A stretch of 64,000 nucleotides of DNA from assembly GCF_004114935.1 (NCBI RefSeq), contig NZ_CP022221.1, positions 5,415,001-5,479,000 of the forward strand, in the 5' to 3' direction. Positions 17,482 to 27,561 of the stretch are shown piece by piece. Under the pieces are notes generated by a model. The model saw nothing but the letters and a program-made list of their open reading frames with translations, was not told the DNA's origin and did no database searches. The translations under genes and the position numbers were made by a program. Source of the stretch: Bradyrhizobium zhanjiangense (GTDB lineage Bacteria > Pseudomonadota > Alphaproteobacteria > Rhizobiales > Xanthobacteraceae). Position 1 is the first letter of the stretch; each line of letters opens with the position of its first letter.

Positions 17482-18243
17482 TCAGTAGCGACCGATGACC
17501 GGCGCGTCGAACTTGTAGCTCGCGCGCACGACGGCCCACTGGATGTCACGCGGCTTGGCATCGAAGGTGTAATTGCCCGCCGTGCCGCCGAGCTGATAGG
17601 TCTGGCTGCCGAAGGCCGCGTAGTTGTATTCGAGGCCGACGATCCAGTTGCGGGTGATGCCGTATTCCCAGCCGGCGCCGACGGTCCAGCCATTGGCCCA
17701 GTGAGTCTGTCCGCCCGTACCCGCTACGACCGGGTCGGTGACCGAGAGCCGGTTGTTGACCCCCGCATAGCCGCCCTTGATGTAGAAGAGGTTGTTCTGC
17801 ACGGCAAAGCCGGCACGACCGACGACCGTCGCCAGCACATTGGCCCGCCAGGAGAACACGTCGTTCGCCGGGGGGAACGCGGTGTTCACGACCGTACCCT
17901 TGTTGTCGAGGCCGGAGATCGTGCCTTCCATGCCGAACACAAAGTTGTTGGCCTGCCAGTTGTAGCCGATCTGCGCGCCCCCGATGACGCCCGAGTTGCG
18001 TTGACGATAGCCTTCTCCCGGTAGCAAATCGCCGAACGCCGCGCCGGTCCCGTTGTTGATGAACTGCTCGTTGGTCCATGCGCCACCGATGTGGCCGCCG
18101 ACATAGAAGCCGGTCCAGTTGAACAGCGGCTCGACATAGGCGGGCGCCTTCGTGTAGCGCGCAGCGAGATCGGCGGCGGAAGCCGCGCCGGTCGAAACCA
18201 GAGCCGTCGTGCAGGCGAAGGCGGCAATCAATTTCTTACGCAT
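17482..18243 (-). CDS. outer-membrane beta-barrel protein, Omp25/Omp31-like (3 of 3)
   Basis: A 253-residue protein from the ATG at 18243. MRKKLIAAFACTTALVSTGA is a signal peptide cleaved near ASAAD. The mature barrel begins with FNWTGFYVGGHIGGAW and ends VIGRY. It is convergent in type with the two neighbours (same N-terminal strand, same aromatic C-terminus), yet the interior loops differ, suggesting an old local family rather than a fresh duplication. Confidence 0.87.
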   Translation of the reverse strand: MRKKLIAAFACTTALVSTGAASAADLAARYTKAPAYVEPLFNWTGFYVGGHIGGAWTNEQFINNGTGAAFGDLLPGEGYRQRNSGVIGGAQIGYNWQANNFVFGMEGTISGLDNKGTVVNTAFPPANDVFSWRANVLATVVGRAGFAVQNNLFYIKGGYAGVNNRLSVTDPVVAGTGGQTHWANGWTVGAGWEYGITRNWIVGLEYNYAAFGSQTYQLGGTAGNYTFDAKPRDIQWAVVRASYKFDAPVIGRY

Positions 18244-18423
18244 GGTACACCCCGTGTCCTTTGATGGGCGCACGGTCACAGACGGCTCTTACTAAAATTG
18301 AAATCAACACGGTTAACGTGACAAGATCGACACGGGATGGTCCGTGAATCCGTTTGTGCTGTTGCACGTGCGCAACGCGCTGCGCGCGCTTTAACGCAGC
18401 GTTATCCCTAGCGATGTCTTGCG

Positions 18424-19668
18424 CTACGATGGCGGCGCGACCTTCGACTGCACGTGCTCGGGCCGAACGCCGAGCGCAAGCAGGCGCGCCGGAATGCCCT
18501 GGAGCCAGGGCAGCGCGGTGATGAGGCGCAAGATCAAGGGCACCTTCAGCGGCCGGTTGCCCGGCTGCAAGGCGCCGCTGATGATGTTGTTCTGCATGAT
18601 GACCTGCATTCGCTGCGTCATCTTCACCGGGAACTCTCGCCGGCGTCGCACCGCATCGAGCTCGTTCTCCGATGGACAACCGTGCTGCATCTTGTCGGCC
18701 AGCAGGTTTGCGGTCGCGACCGCGTCCTGCACGGCGAGATTGACGCCGACGCCGCCGACTGGCGACATCGCGTGCGCGGCATCGCCGATGAGAAGCAGGC
18801 CCGGCAATGTCCAGCGCGTCAGGCGGTTGATCGCGACGGTGAGCAGCTTGATGTCGTCAAAGCTCTTCACTTCAGCGATGCCGGATCGAAGGATCGGCGC
18901 CATGCGCACGACGTCGTCGAGCAGCGCCTGCAGTCCCCTCGCCTTCACCGCATCAAATTGCCCCTTGGCGATGACATAGGCGCATTGCCAATAATCGCCG
19001 CGGTCGAAGGTGATCATCATCTTGCCGGGCTCGATCCGCGCGAACACTCTCTCCGTCTCGTCGGGTCTGCGGCCAGCGCGGAACCACAGCACGTCCATTG
19101 GCGCGCCGATCTCCTCGACCTTAAGGCCGGCGCGCTCGCGCACCGTCGAATGCCGGCCGTCGCAGGCAATGGTGAGATCGGCTGCGATGTCGATGATGCC
19201 CTCGGGCGTCTTCGCCCGCACGCCGGTCACCGTCTCACCGCGGCGGATCAGATCGACGGCCTCCGTGCTCATCATCACCTTGAGCGAGGTAAAGCGCTTG
19301 CCGGCCTCGCGCAGAAAATTCAGGAAGTCCCATTGCGGCATGAAGGCGATGAAGGGGTACTTGGTATGAAGCCGGCTAAGATCGGCGACGCGCACCGGCG
19401 TGCCGCCGAACAGGCCATCCATCTTCTGCAAGCGCTGATGCGGTAGCTTCAGGAAGCCGTCGATCAGGCCGAGCTCGTCCATCACCTGAAGCGTCGAGGG
19501 ATGCACGGTGTCGCCGCGGAAGTCGCGGAAGAAATCCGCATGCTTCTCCAGCACCACGACGTCGATGCCGGCGCGGCCCAGGAGATAGCCGAGCATCATG
19601 CCCGCTGGCCCGCCGCCGACGATGCAGCAGCGGACTTTCATGGTCCGGTTCGGTTGGTCGGATGTCAT
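18424..19668 (-). CDS. FAD-dependent monooxygenase, PHBH/UbiH-like
   Basis: A 414-residue group A flavoprotein monooxygenase. The dinucleotide loop is IVGGGPAGMMLG (16-27), followed by the E of VVLEKH. The FAD-ribityl motif GDAAHAMSPVGGVGVN lies at about residue 300. The sequence FRGDTVHPSTLQVMDELGL (about 49-67) is typical of a subfamily annotated as FAD-dependent oxidoreductase acting on aromatic or polyketide-like substrates. The true substrate is unknown. It stands alone on the minus strand, between the barrel cluster and the Gly-rich protein. Confidence 0.87.
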   Translation of the reverse strand: MTSDQPNRTMKVRCCIVGGGPAGMMLGYLLGRAGIDVVVLEKHADFFRDFRGDTVHPSTLQVMDELGLIDGFLKLPHQRLQKMDGLFGGTPVRVADLSRLHTKYPFIAFMPQWDFLNFLREAGKRFTSLKVMMSTEAVDLIRRGETVTGVRAKTPEGIIDIAADLTIACDGRHSTVRERAGLKVEEIGAPMDVLWFRAGRRPDETERVFARIEPGKMMITFDRGDYWQCAYVIAKGQFDAVKARGLQALLDDVVRMAPILRSGIAEVKSFDDIKLLTVAINRLTRWTLPGLLLIGDAAHAMSPVGGVGVNLAVQDAVATANLLADKMQHGCPSENELDAVRRRREFPVKMTQRMQVIMQNNIISGALQPGNRPLKVPLILRLITALPWLQGIPARLLALGVRPEHVQSKVAPPS

Positions 19669-19844
19669 TGCAGACGCGATCCGCGATGTGAATATCGATC
19701 AAGCTATGCCGGACGATACTAGCGCGATTCAGGCCGAAGGCAGTCTCAATTTGCAGGGAAAGGCCCAACGCGGTTTCCAGCAGCAAACAAGCGTCCGACG
19801 AGAAAGGCCTGCAGAACGCGGGCCTCTCCTCAAACGGGATCTGA

Positions 19845-20279
19845 CTATTTCTGGTCCTCGTTGCTGGTCCCGGTGCCCGGACTGCCGATCGGCAACCCGT
19901 TGGGTGCGTGACCGACGCCCATGTTTCGCTCGGCTTGCGCTGCTGCCGGCGTCTTGGCATTCGCGGTCGGGGGCTGAACATTCGGATTGGGTTGGCCGAT
20001 GTTGGTGTTGATGTTGGCCCCCGTGGTGGCGTCATGCGTTCCCATCCCTGAGGGAGCCGACGGCCCAGAGTTGGCGCTGCTGGATGATGAGCCCGCTCCG
20101 ACACCCGAGTTGGCCGCAGATCCCGCGCTGGCGCCGCCGGTACCTGTGCCGGCCGCTGCGCCTGCACCCGCACCTGCGCCTGCACCTCCGCTGCCTCCGG
20201 CACCACCGCCGCCTTGGGCAAAGGCCGCCGTCGAAAGTGCCGCACAAGCGATCGTCACGAGGATGGATTTGCGGATCAT
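19845..20279 (-). CDS. secreted Gly/Ala/Ser-rich low-complexity protein
   Basis: From the ATG at 20279 the protein has 144 residues: a signal peptide (MIRKSILVTIACAALSTAAFA, cut before QGGGGAG), then about 40 residues of Gly/Ala repeats, a Ser-rich patch, and a C-terminal part with NTNIGQPNPNVQPP and QAERNMGVGHAPNG. An in-frame upstream codon at 20306 is a less likely start because it would put nine charged residues before the signal. No known domain; such proteins are common exported hypotheticals in Bradyrhizobium. Confidence 0.7.
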   Translation of the reverse strand: MIRKSILVTIACAALSTAAFAQGGGGAGGSGGAGAGAGAGAAAGTGTGGASAGSAANSGVGAGSSSSSANSGPSAPSGMGTHDATTGANINTNIGQPNPNVQPPTANAKTPAAAQAERNMGVGHAPNGLPIGSPGTGTSNEDQK

Positions 20280-20369
20280 GAATCGTCTCCCTGGTTTGAC
20301 AGACAATCCAAGTCAGGTCAGCAGGAGTTGTTCCGTCTTCTGCTCATCGCGCCGCGGCCGACGAAGACC

Positions 20370-21884
20370 TCAATTATTGCTGCGGTTCGCGCTGCGAAAG
20401 CTCTTGATCTCCGAGACGCTGCCGTCGCGATAGGTCAGCTCCACCGAGACGAACTGCGTAGCCGGGGCGAGTTTCATGTAGAGCGGCATGCCGGCGCTGA
20501 TCGCGCTGGGATCGCGCATGTCGCAAGCGGGCATCTTCAGCACCTGGTTGGGCACAGCGGTATCGATGCCGATGCGCACCTCGCGGATGGCGCAGCGGTA
20601 GGACACGAGGTGGGTGTAGTAGACCAGCAGCCCATTGAACTCGCGGAACGACAGCCAGCTCGTCGAGGTCATGTCGAGGATCTTGCGCTGGTCGCGGATC
20701 AGCGCGGCCTCGGGATCGAACCTGATCGGGAACGGCCCCTGCATGTCGCCGGACTGATCGACATAGCGGACCTCGATGGTGCCGGCTTGCGCATCCGACG
20801 GCAATTCGATCGACGGGTTCGGCATCCGCTTGCGCGTGCGCGGATCGAGCGTGTCGATGAAACCGGTCTCGCGGAAATCGCCCTTACCGGCCATGCGCCA
20901 GGAAATGCCGAGCGTCGGGTCGGCGAAGGAGAACACCACGCTCCAGCCGCCATTGTGCCGCGAGAAGCTCGCGATCGGCGCGTTGGTGGTCTCCTCCTTC
21001 GGCAAGTGCGGCACCGACACCGGCGGCAGCGCCGCGAGCTTCTGCGGCGGCGGATCGTCCGCGCGCGCGGCGGCATCCTTGGCGAGGCCGCTGAGGAACA
21101 CGTCGTCGACCATCTGGTCGAAATAGACCGGCACCTGCTTGTGCTTCACGGTATCGGCCATCTCACTGACGGCGCGGCGGGTGCGCTGCGCCACCTGCAC
21201 GAGGTTCTCGCCAGGCTTGAGCAGCTCCCTGGCGAAGGTGCGCGTGAACACCGAATTGGGATTGGCGTCGTCGTTGGAGAGGCGATCGAGCGCGGTCTGG
21301 CGGGGACCTGCCGAAAACACCGAGAACACGCCTTCCGGCAGTTGCGTCATCGGCGCGAGCCCGCCGCCGCCGGCGACCGCGCGGGTTCCTTTGCGCTCGA
21401 ACGGATTGTTGCGGCAAGCGTCGAACACCAGGATCGAGGTCCGCGCCTTCTTGTTCTGAAGGCGCTCGACGATGCGGTCGGCCAGGATGGAGGCATCGCG
21501 CACGAGCTCTTCCTGCCCTTCCGTCGCCGCCGGAACGTCGGTCGGCAGCAGATAGTTCTGGCCGGCGATCTCGAAACCGTGGCCGGCATAGAAGAAGAAC
21601 GCGGTGTCGCCGGGCTCGATCGCCCTGTCGAAGGCGAGCAGCGTCTCGGAGAATTGCTGCCGGTTCTGGTTCTCGGCGAGCATCACCGAGAAGCCGAGCT
21701 GCTTCAGCGTATCGCCCATGGTGCGGGCGTCGTTGACCGCCTTGAGCAGCTTCGGCACGTTCCTGTAGTCGTTATTGCCGATGACGAGCGCGACGCGCTT
21801 CTCGGCATGCGCGGGAAGCGCGAGGCCGCTCAGGCCCACTGCCAGGCCAAGTGCCGCCAGAATTCTGAAAAGCCGACGCGTCAT
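20370..21884 (-). CDS. periplasmic caspase-like (peptidase C14) protein
   Basis: From the ATG at 21884 the protein has 504 residues and a signal peptide (MTRRLFRILAALGLAVGLSG, cleaved near AHA|EKR). The caspase-hemoglobinase fold is clear. RVALVIGNNDY (30-40) is the first strand, FFYAGHGFE carries the catalytic His (H102) and LVFDACRNNPF the catalytic Cys (C157). Beyond residue 250 is a long C-terminal region with no assigned domain. Family members are metacaspase-like (orthocaspase) proteins with basic P1 preference in some studied cases. The substrate and role are unknown here. Confidence 0.85.
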   Translation of the reverse strand: MTRRLFRILAALGLAVGLSGLALPAHAEKRVALVIGNNDYRNVPKLLKAVNDARTMGDTLKQLGFSVMLAENQNRQQFSETLLAFDRAIEPGDTAFFFYAGHGFEIAGQNYLLPTDVPAATEGQEELVRDASILADRIVERLQNKKARTSILVFDACRNNPFERKGTRAVAGGGGLAPMTQLPEGVFSVFSAGPRQTALDRLSNDDANPNSVFTRTFARELLKPGENLVQVAQRTRRAVSEMADTVKHKQVPVYFDQMVDDVFLSGLAKDAAARADDPPPQKLAALPPVSVPHLPKEETTNAPIASFSRHNGGWSVVFSFADPTLGISWRMAGKGDFRETGFIDTLDPRTRKRMPNPSIELPSDAQAGTIEVRYVDQSGDMQGPFPIRFDPEAALIRDQRKILDMTSTSWLSFREFNGLLVYYTHLVSYRCAIREVRIGIDTAVPNQVLKMPACDMRDPSAISAGMPLYMKLAPATQFVSVELTYRDGSVSEIKSFRSANRSNN

Positions 21885-22082
21885 TGAAATATTCCCGCTG
21901 CAAGAACGGCCCCACGCCGGTCCCCTCGAACGGTCGTTCATGGCAAACCCGGCCGTTGATGTGATAGTCGGCCCAGCCATATCGACGGTTCAAGGGCCTT
22001 GGTCCCCGATTCCATCATCGGCCCTATGGCAGATTCCGTCGGAATCTGCTTTTTCTTGGGCATTCCGTTGAAGGGGGCTGCC

Positions 22083-23045
22083 GTGTATCGCTGGTGCACC
22101 GACGAGGTCGAGCCGCACGACCGCTTCGACTATTGGCGCGAGGTGCGCGCCAAGGGATTGTTCGGCGTCACCGCCGAGCTCGCGCGCGAACGCCGCGCCG
22201 ACTTCTTCGGCGAATTCTCGCTGCGCCAGCTTGGCGGCGCCGGCCTCGTCGAGCTGAAGGCCTCACCCTACACCGTCGAGCGCAGCGCATCCGACATCGC
22301 CTCCGCGCCGGGCGACGCTATCTGCGTCTACCAGCAGCTCGGCAGCGGCGGTTGGTTCGGCGGCATGCGCGGCAGCGACTTCGCGATCGCAAACGGCAGC
22401 TTCGCCACCAGCCATACCGACTTGCCCTATCGCACCGCGCCGCTGGGCGCAGGCGGCTTCCATTTGCGGATCCTGAAGATCCCGGTGAGCAGCATCCCGG
22501 CCCAGGACAAACGCTTGCGCGAGCTTGCACCGCGGACCTTTGACGATCCCACCCTGGCGCCGCTGCTCGGCGCCTGCTTCGCCGATTTCGGTGAGGCCGC
22601 GGCGGATGGCGGCGCTGCCGATGCGACCTCCCTGGTCCAGGCACTCGCCCATCTGGCGCTGATCGAGCGCGGCATCCTGCGGCCCGGCAGCCGCCGCGGA
22701 CAGGCCGCGCTGCGGATCGCCCGCCACTCGCAGGCCCGGCGCCTGATCGCGCGCCACCTGCAAGACCCCAAGCTCGCGCCGACCACGGTGGCCGACCTGC
22801 TCGGCATTTCCGTGCGCCACCTGCACATGCTGTTCGAGACGGCGGAGAAGAGCTTCTCGCAGACCGTGACCGACGAGCGCCTGAAACAGAGCCGCCGCCT
22901 GATGCGCGAGGCCCCGGAGCGGCTGATCGCCGACATCGCGACCTCCTGCGGCTTCGAGAGCCTGGCAACCTACTACCGCGTGTTCAACGCCGCCTATGGC
23001 ATGGCCCCCGGCGACTTCCGGGCCCAGGATCGGGAGGGGCATTAG
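22083..23045 (+). CDS. AraC family transcriptional regulator
   Basis: I choose the GTG at 22083 because a strong ribosome site AAGGGGG (22071-22077) lies 5 bp before it and the family N-terminus (YRWCTDEVEPHDRFDYWRE) starts there. In-frame upstream starts at 21999 and 22026 are possible. The 320-residue protein has an AraC-binding-like cupin region followed by a C-terminal HTH_18 domain (TTVADLLGISVRHLHMLFE and IADIATSCGFESLATYYRVF). It is divergent from the caspase-like gene. The inducer and targets are unknown. Confidence 0.85.
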   Translation: MYRWCTDEVEPHDRFDYWREVRAKGLFGVTAELARERRADFFGEFSLRQLGGAGLVELKASPYTVERSASDIASAPGDAICVYQQLGSGGWFGGMRGSDFAIANGSFATSHTDLPYRTAPLGAGGFHLRILKIPVSSIPAQDKRLRELAPRTFDDPTLAPLLGACFADFGEAAADGGAADATSLVQALAHLALIERGILRPGSRRGQAALRIARHSQARRLIARHLQDPKLAPTTVADLLGISVRHLHMLFETAEKSFSQTVTDERLKQSRRLMREAPERLIADIATSCGFESLATYYRVFNAAYGMAPGDFRAQDREGH

Positions 23046-23343
23046 CCGCCGTTTGCCGGCTCCGCCAAGCCCGCTGGGTTCGGCGGAAAACCTCAACCGC
23101 GCCCGCTATTTGGGCAAAAACCTCAGGCTTTTTAGGGTCTTCCCGCGCCCGCTCCATTGACTTTGGCGGATTCCCGCCTATGTTCCGGGGCGACGCGGCT
23201 CAGATCGAAGACCGATTCCCGAGCCTGGCGCTTTGTTCGCGTGAGTCAGCACCCCCAGCTTCTTTGAGAGCGCGCCGTTTCGGGGTGGAACGCGACAGCC
23301 TTATTACCCTCGATTCCGAACGGCGGTTTCGACCAGAGGCTCA
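23046..23343. other. leader region of the RhlE-type helicase gene
   Basis: A 298-bp gap with no convincing gene. It presumably carries the promoter and 5' leader of the helicase. I see no clear hairpin terminator behind the AraC gene, so read-through is possible. Confidence 0.35.
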
Positions 23344-24822
<1,479 letters not shown>

Positions 24823-24883
24823 AGCGCGGACGCGCTCCAGGTTTCGGTTGCAAAAATACTGCTCCACACTTTTTTAGACGGTC

Positions 24884-24912
24884 CGTGAACGTATATTTAC
24901 GGGGTGTTCACG
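24884..24912. promoter_or_regulatory. inverted repeat upstream of the GGDEF gene
   Basis: CGTGAAC (24884-24890) and GTTCACG (24906-24912) are perfect 7-bp arms 15 bp apart, centred about 85 bp before the chosen start. Outer blocks (GACGGTC and GATCGTC) extend the symmetry imperfectly. Likely a regulator site; the regulator is unknown. Confidence 0.35.
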
Positions 24913-24981
24913 ATCGTCCGTTAGCCTATGAACATAATTTAAGCATTGCTGCGGTCGCGGGCGCACCGACCGCTGTGGGGT

Positions 24982-26055
24982 ATGTCCGTGGTCAAGGTTC
25001 TCGACGAACACGAACGCACGATGGCGTTCGCCGAGGTAGCGCTCGGTCAGATCCGATCGCTTCGGCAGACGGCAATTCCCCGCAACTACGAGATCTGGTA
25101 CGTCTACGCCACCGGCTACAACGCACCGCTCAACAAGATCATCAACGAGACGCTGGCGCGCAACGGCAAGCTGACCGAAGCCGATCTCGAGCAGATCTAC
25201 GAGACCTATCTCTCCCACATCAAGACCACCGACCGCATCGACAAAGTCGGCGCGCGCGTCATCGGCGAGATCGACGACGTGATGAAGGTCCTCGGCGATG
25301 CGCTCGGGATGAGTGGCGCCTACGACGCCAGCCTGTCGGGTGCGACCGAGAAACTGTCGTCAGCCAAGAGCCGCGACCAGATCAAGGCGATCGTGGAGAC
25401 GCTGCTGCGTTCGACCAGCGAGATGCGCGAGGCCAACAAGGCGCTGGAAGGTCGCCTGACGCTGTCGAAGAACGAGATCAGCAATCTCCAGCAGAGCCTG
25501 GAGGCGATCCGCGCCGAGAGCCTGACCGATCCGCTCACCGGCCTCGGCAACCGCAAATATTTCGACCGCATGGTCGGCATGGCCGTGCAGAGCGCGCTCG
25601 CCTCCGGCGAGCCGCTGTCGCTGCTGCTGTTCGACATCGATCATTTCAAGTCGTTCAACGATTCCTACGGCCATCTCACCGGCGACCAGGTGCTGCGGCT
25701 GGTCGGCTTGTCGCTGAAGCAGACCATCAAGGGCCAGGACATCACGGCGCGCTATGGCGGCGAGGAATTCGCGGTCGTGCTGCCCAACACCGCGCTGCGC
25801 CAGGCGCTCACGGTGGCCGATCACATCCGCCGCGCGGTGATGGCGAAGGAATTGAAGAAGAAGTCGACCGGCGAGATCCTCGGCCGCGTCACCATCTCCG
25901 TCGGCGTCTCCCTGCTCAAGCAGGGCGACGACACCGACGCGCTGATCGAGCGCGCCGATGCCTGCCTCTACGCCGCCAAGCGCAACGGCCGCAACCGCGT
26001 GATCTGCGAAGTCGATCCGGAATACGCGGTCGAGACGCACAACCGGGTGGCGTGA
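24982..26055 (+). CDS. GGDEF-domain protein, predicted diguanylate cyclase
   Basis: From the ATG at 24982 the protein has 357 residues (an upstream in-frame start at 24946 would add 12). The N-terminal 165 residues are helical with no transmembrane segment and no recognised sensor domain, ending in a coiled-coil-like SLEAIRAESLTDPLTGLGNR linker. The catalytic loop is GGEEF (about residue 259), an active-type A-site, so it should make cyclic di-GMP. Five residues before the loop the inhibitory-site position reads KGQD instead of RxxD, so product inhibition may be weak. Cytoplasmic. Confidence 0.88.
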   Translation: MSVVKVLDEHERTMAFAEVALGQIRSLRQTAIPRNYEIWYVYATGYNAPLNKIINETLARNGKLTEADLEQIYETYLSHIKTTDRIDKVGARVIGEIDDVMKVLGDALGMSGAYDASLSGATEKLSSAKSRDQIKAIVETLLRSTSEMREANKALEGRLTLSKNEISNLQQSLEAIRAESLTDPLTGLGNRKYFDRMVGMAVQSALASGEPLSLLLFDIDHFKSFNDSYGHLTGDQVLRLVGLSLKQTIKGQDITARYGGEEFAVVLPNTALRQALTVADHIRRAVMAKELKKKSTGEILGRVTISVGVSLLKQGDDTDALIERADACLYAAKRNGRNRVICEVDPEYAVETHNRVA

Positions 26056-26082
26056 GGAAAGCGCGTCCTTCAGATGGCGACT

Positions 26083-26173
26083 GTAGGGTGGGTAAAGGCG
26101 CACAGCGCCGTGCCCACCATCTCTCCACGAGCAGCAGCCTAACGGTGGGCACGCTTCGCTTTGCCCACCCTAC
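26083..26173. repeat. intergenic palindromic repeat, GTAGGGTGGG...CCCACCCTAC
   Basis: GTAGGGTGGG (26083-26092) and CCCACCCTAC (26164-26173) are exact inverted ends, with inner GTGCCCACC and GGTGGGCAC blocks. The right arm lies inside the TfoX-like gene and encodes its last residues (VGKAKRAHR then stop). This family of repeats is widespread in Bradyrhizobium genomes. Confidence 0.75.
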
Positions 26174-26567
26174 GTGCCGTCTTCTTGGCCGGCCGTTTCT
26201 TCGTGGCAAGCTTCTTCGGCGCGGCCTTCTTCCCCTTCGGCCGCTTCTTCACCTTGGCGCGCTGGGCGGCGGCGAGTGCTGCCCTCGCCCATTGCGCCAG
26301 CTCCTCGGAATCGTCGAACAGCCGCGCCGGCAGCTCCCAATAGGAGTTCACCAGCACGGTCTTTGCGCTGGTCGAATATTGAAACGGCTTTGAGCCTTCC
26401 GCCTCGAAATTCGGGATCGTGACCTCGTCAGCGCGGAAGAACAGCCCGGCGCGCAAGGACAGCGCGAAGTTGATCCCGTCGGCGGAGATGCCGTAGCCGG
26501 AAAACATTTTCCGGATGGTGACGGGGCCGAAATCGGCAAACAGGTCGATCAGGAATTCGCGGTCCAT
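26139..26567 (-). CDS. TfoX/Sxy N-terminal domain protein with Lys-rich tail
   Basis: A 142-residue protein. Residues 1-95 match the TfoX N-terminal domain (DLFADFGPVTIRKMFSGYGI, then FALSLRAGLFFRAD). In gamma-proteobacteria Sxy/TfoX assists CRP at competence genes; in alphaproteobacteria the role is unknown. Residues from about 105 on are a Lys/Ala/Arg tail (KKRPKGKKAAPKKLATKK) resembling a histone H1-like DNA-binding tail. The final nine residues come from an intergenic palindromic repeat, so the original stop has probably been lost or moved. Confidence 0.85.
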   Translation of the reverse strand: MDREFLIDLFADFGPVTIRKMFSGYGISADGINFALSLRAGLFFRADEVTIPNFEAEGSKPFQYSTSAKTVLVNSYWELPARLFDDSEELAQWARAALAAAQRAKVKKRPKGKKAAPKKLATKKRPAKKTARRVGKAKRAHR

Positions 26568-26590
26568 GGCCCAACTCTCTCTCCACCGTC

Positions 26591-26719
26591 GTCCTGGCGA
26601 AAGCCAGGACCCATTACCCCAGGGAGTAGTTTATCGAAGAGTAAAAGTTACGCCACGCGGTACGGATACCTCCCACGATCGGGCATCACGCGGTATGGGT
26701 CCTGGCTTCCGCCAGGACC
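26591..26719. repeat. intergenic palindromic repeat, GTCCTGGC...GCCAGGAC
   Basis: Each end is itself a small hairpin (GTCCTGGC-GAAA-GCCAGGAC at 26591-26610, and GTCCTGGC-TTCC-GCCAGGAC at 26700-26719), and the two ends with adjoining CCCAT and ATGGG are inverted relative to each other. It fills nearly all of the TfoX to sufA gap and may separate their transcripts. Confidence 0.75.
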
Positions 26720-26747
26720 ACAGCGGTGGGGGTTGCGAAAGCCGGGC

Positions 26748-27146
26748 TTACCCCTCAACCTTCGCCGGCCGCAGCTCGACCGACTCGCCGCAGCCGCAGG
26801 CGGAGACCTGGTTGGGGTTGTTGAAGACGAACTGGGCCTGCATCTTGTCGGCCTTGTAGTCCATCTCGGTGCCGAGCAGGAACAGCACGGCCTTGGGATC
26901 GACCAGGATCTTGACGCCCTTGTCCTCGACGACCTCGTCGGTCGGGCGGATCTCGTGGGCGTATTCGACGGTGTAGGATTGGCCGGCGCAGCCGCCGTTC
27001 TTCACGCCGACGCGCAGGCCGACGATTTCGGAGTCCGCGCGCTGGGTCAGCTCGGTGATCCGCTGTGCGGCGGCATCCGTCAGCCGCATCACCTGCGGGC
27101 GCGGCCGCCGGGCCTTTGGTGTCGAAGCTGGTGTCGCCTGGGTCAT
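26748..27146 (-). CDS. sufA: SufA/IscA-family Fe-S cluster carrier
   Basis: A-type carrier of 132 residues that receives Fe-S clusters from the SufBCD scaffold and hands them to apoproteins. The three ligand cysteines are C53 (NGGCAGQSY), C117 and C119 (ACGCGES). An 18-residue basic Pro/Arg leader precedes the domain. It is the last gene of the SUF operon, 43 bp after the sufT-like gene. Confidence 0.93.
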   Translation of the reverse strand: MTQATPASTPKARRPRPQVMRLTDAAAQRITELTQRADSEIVGLRVGVKNGGCAGQSYTVEYAHEIRPTDEVVEDKGVKILVDPKAVLFLLGTEMDYKADKMQAQFVFNNPNQVSACGCGESVELRPAKVEG

Positions 27147-27189
27147 GTTATCTATGTGGTCCGTTGCGAAGCGAATTCAATGCGAGCCG

Positions 27190-27561
27190 TCACCACATGT
27201 TCAGCACGAGGCGGGCCTCGTCGCTCATGCGCTCGGGCGACCACGGCGGTTCCCAGACGACCTTGACGTCGACCACGCCGACGCCGGGAACGCTGGCGAC
27301 CGCGTTCTCGACCATGGTCGGCAGCTCGCCGGCGGCCGGACAGTTCGGCGTCGTCAGCGTCATCAGCACGTCGACCGAGCGGTCGTCCTTGATCTCGACC
27401 TTATAGATGAGCCCGAGCTCATAAATGTCGGCCGGGATTTCCGGATCGAACACGGTCTTGAGGCCCGCGATGATCTCGGTGGTCAAGCGCTCGGTCTCCT
27501 CCGGCGGCAACGCCGAATGGGTCTCCATCGGATTGGCTTTGACGTCGGCCATGTCACTCAT
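27190..27561 (-). CDS. SufT-like DUF59/MIP18-family Fe-S assembly protein
   Basis: A 123-residue protein with the DUF59 core: VFDPEIPADIYELGLIYKVEI (37-57) and the TTPNCPAAGELP loop holding its conserved Cys. Members within SUF operons (SufT, also annotated PaaD-like) help maturation of Fe-S proteins under high demand. Its start overlaps the sufS stop by 4 bp, a sign of translational coupling. Confidence 0.9.
   Translation of the reverse strand: MSDMADVKANPMETHSALPPEETERLTTEIIAGLKTVFDPEIPADIYELGLIYKVEIKDDRSVDVLMTLTTPNCPAAGELPTMVENAVASVPGVGVVDVKVVWEPPWSPERMSDEARLVLNMW

Noticed and set aside
18236..18679. Minus-strand frame of 147 codons near the third barrel and monooxygenase genes
   Set aside because: It overlaps the start of one gene and the end of another in a different frame; no motif.
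26591..26719. Possible CRISPR-like spacing of GTCCTGGC repeats
   Set aside because: Only two hairpin ends in inverted orientation, no regular direct repeats or spacers and no cas genes. It is a single palindromic intergenic element.
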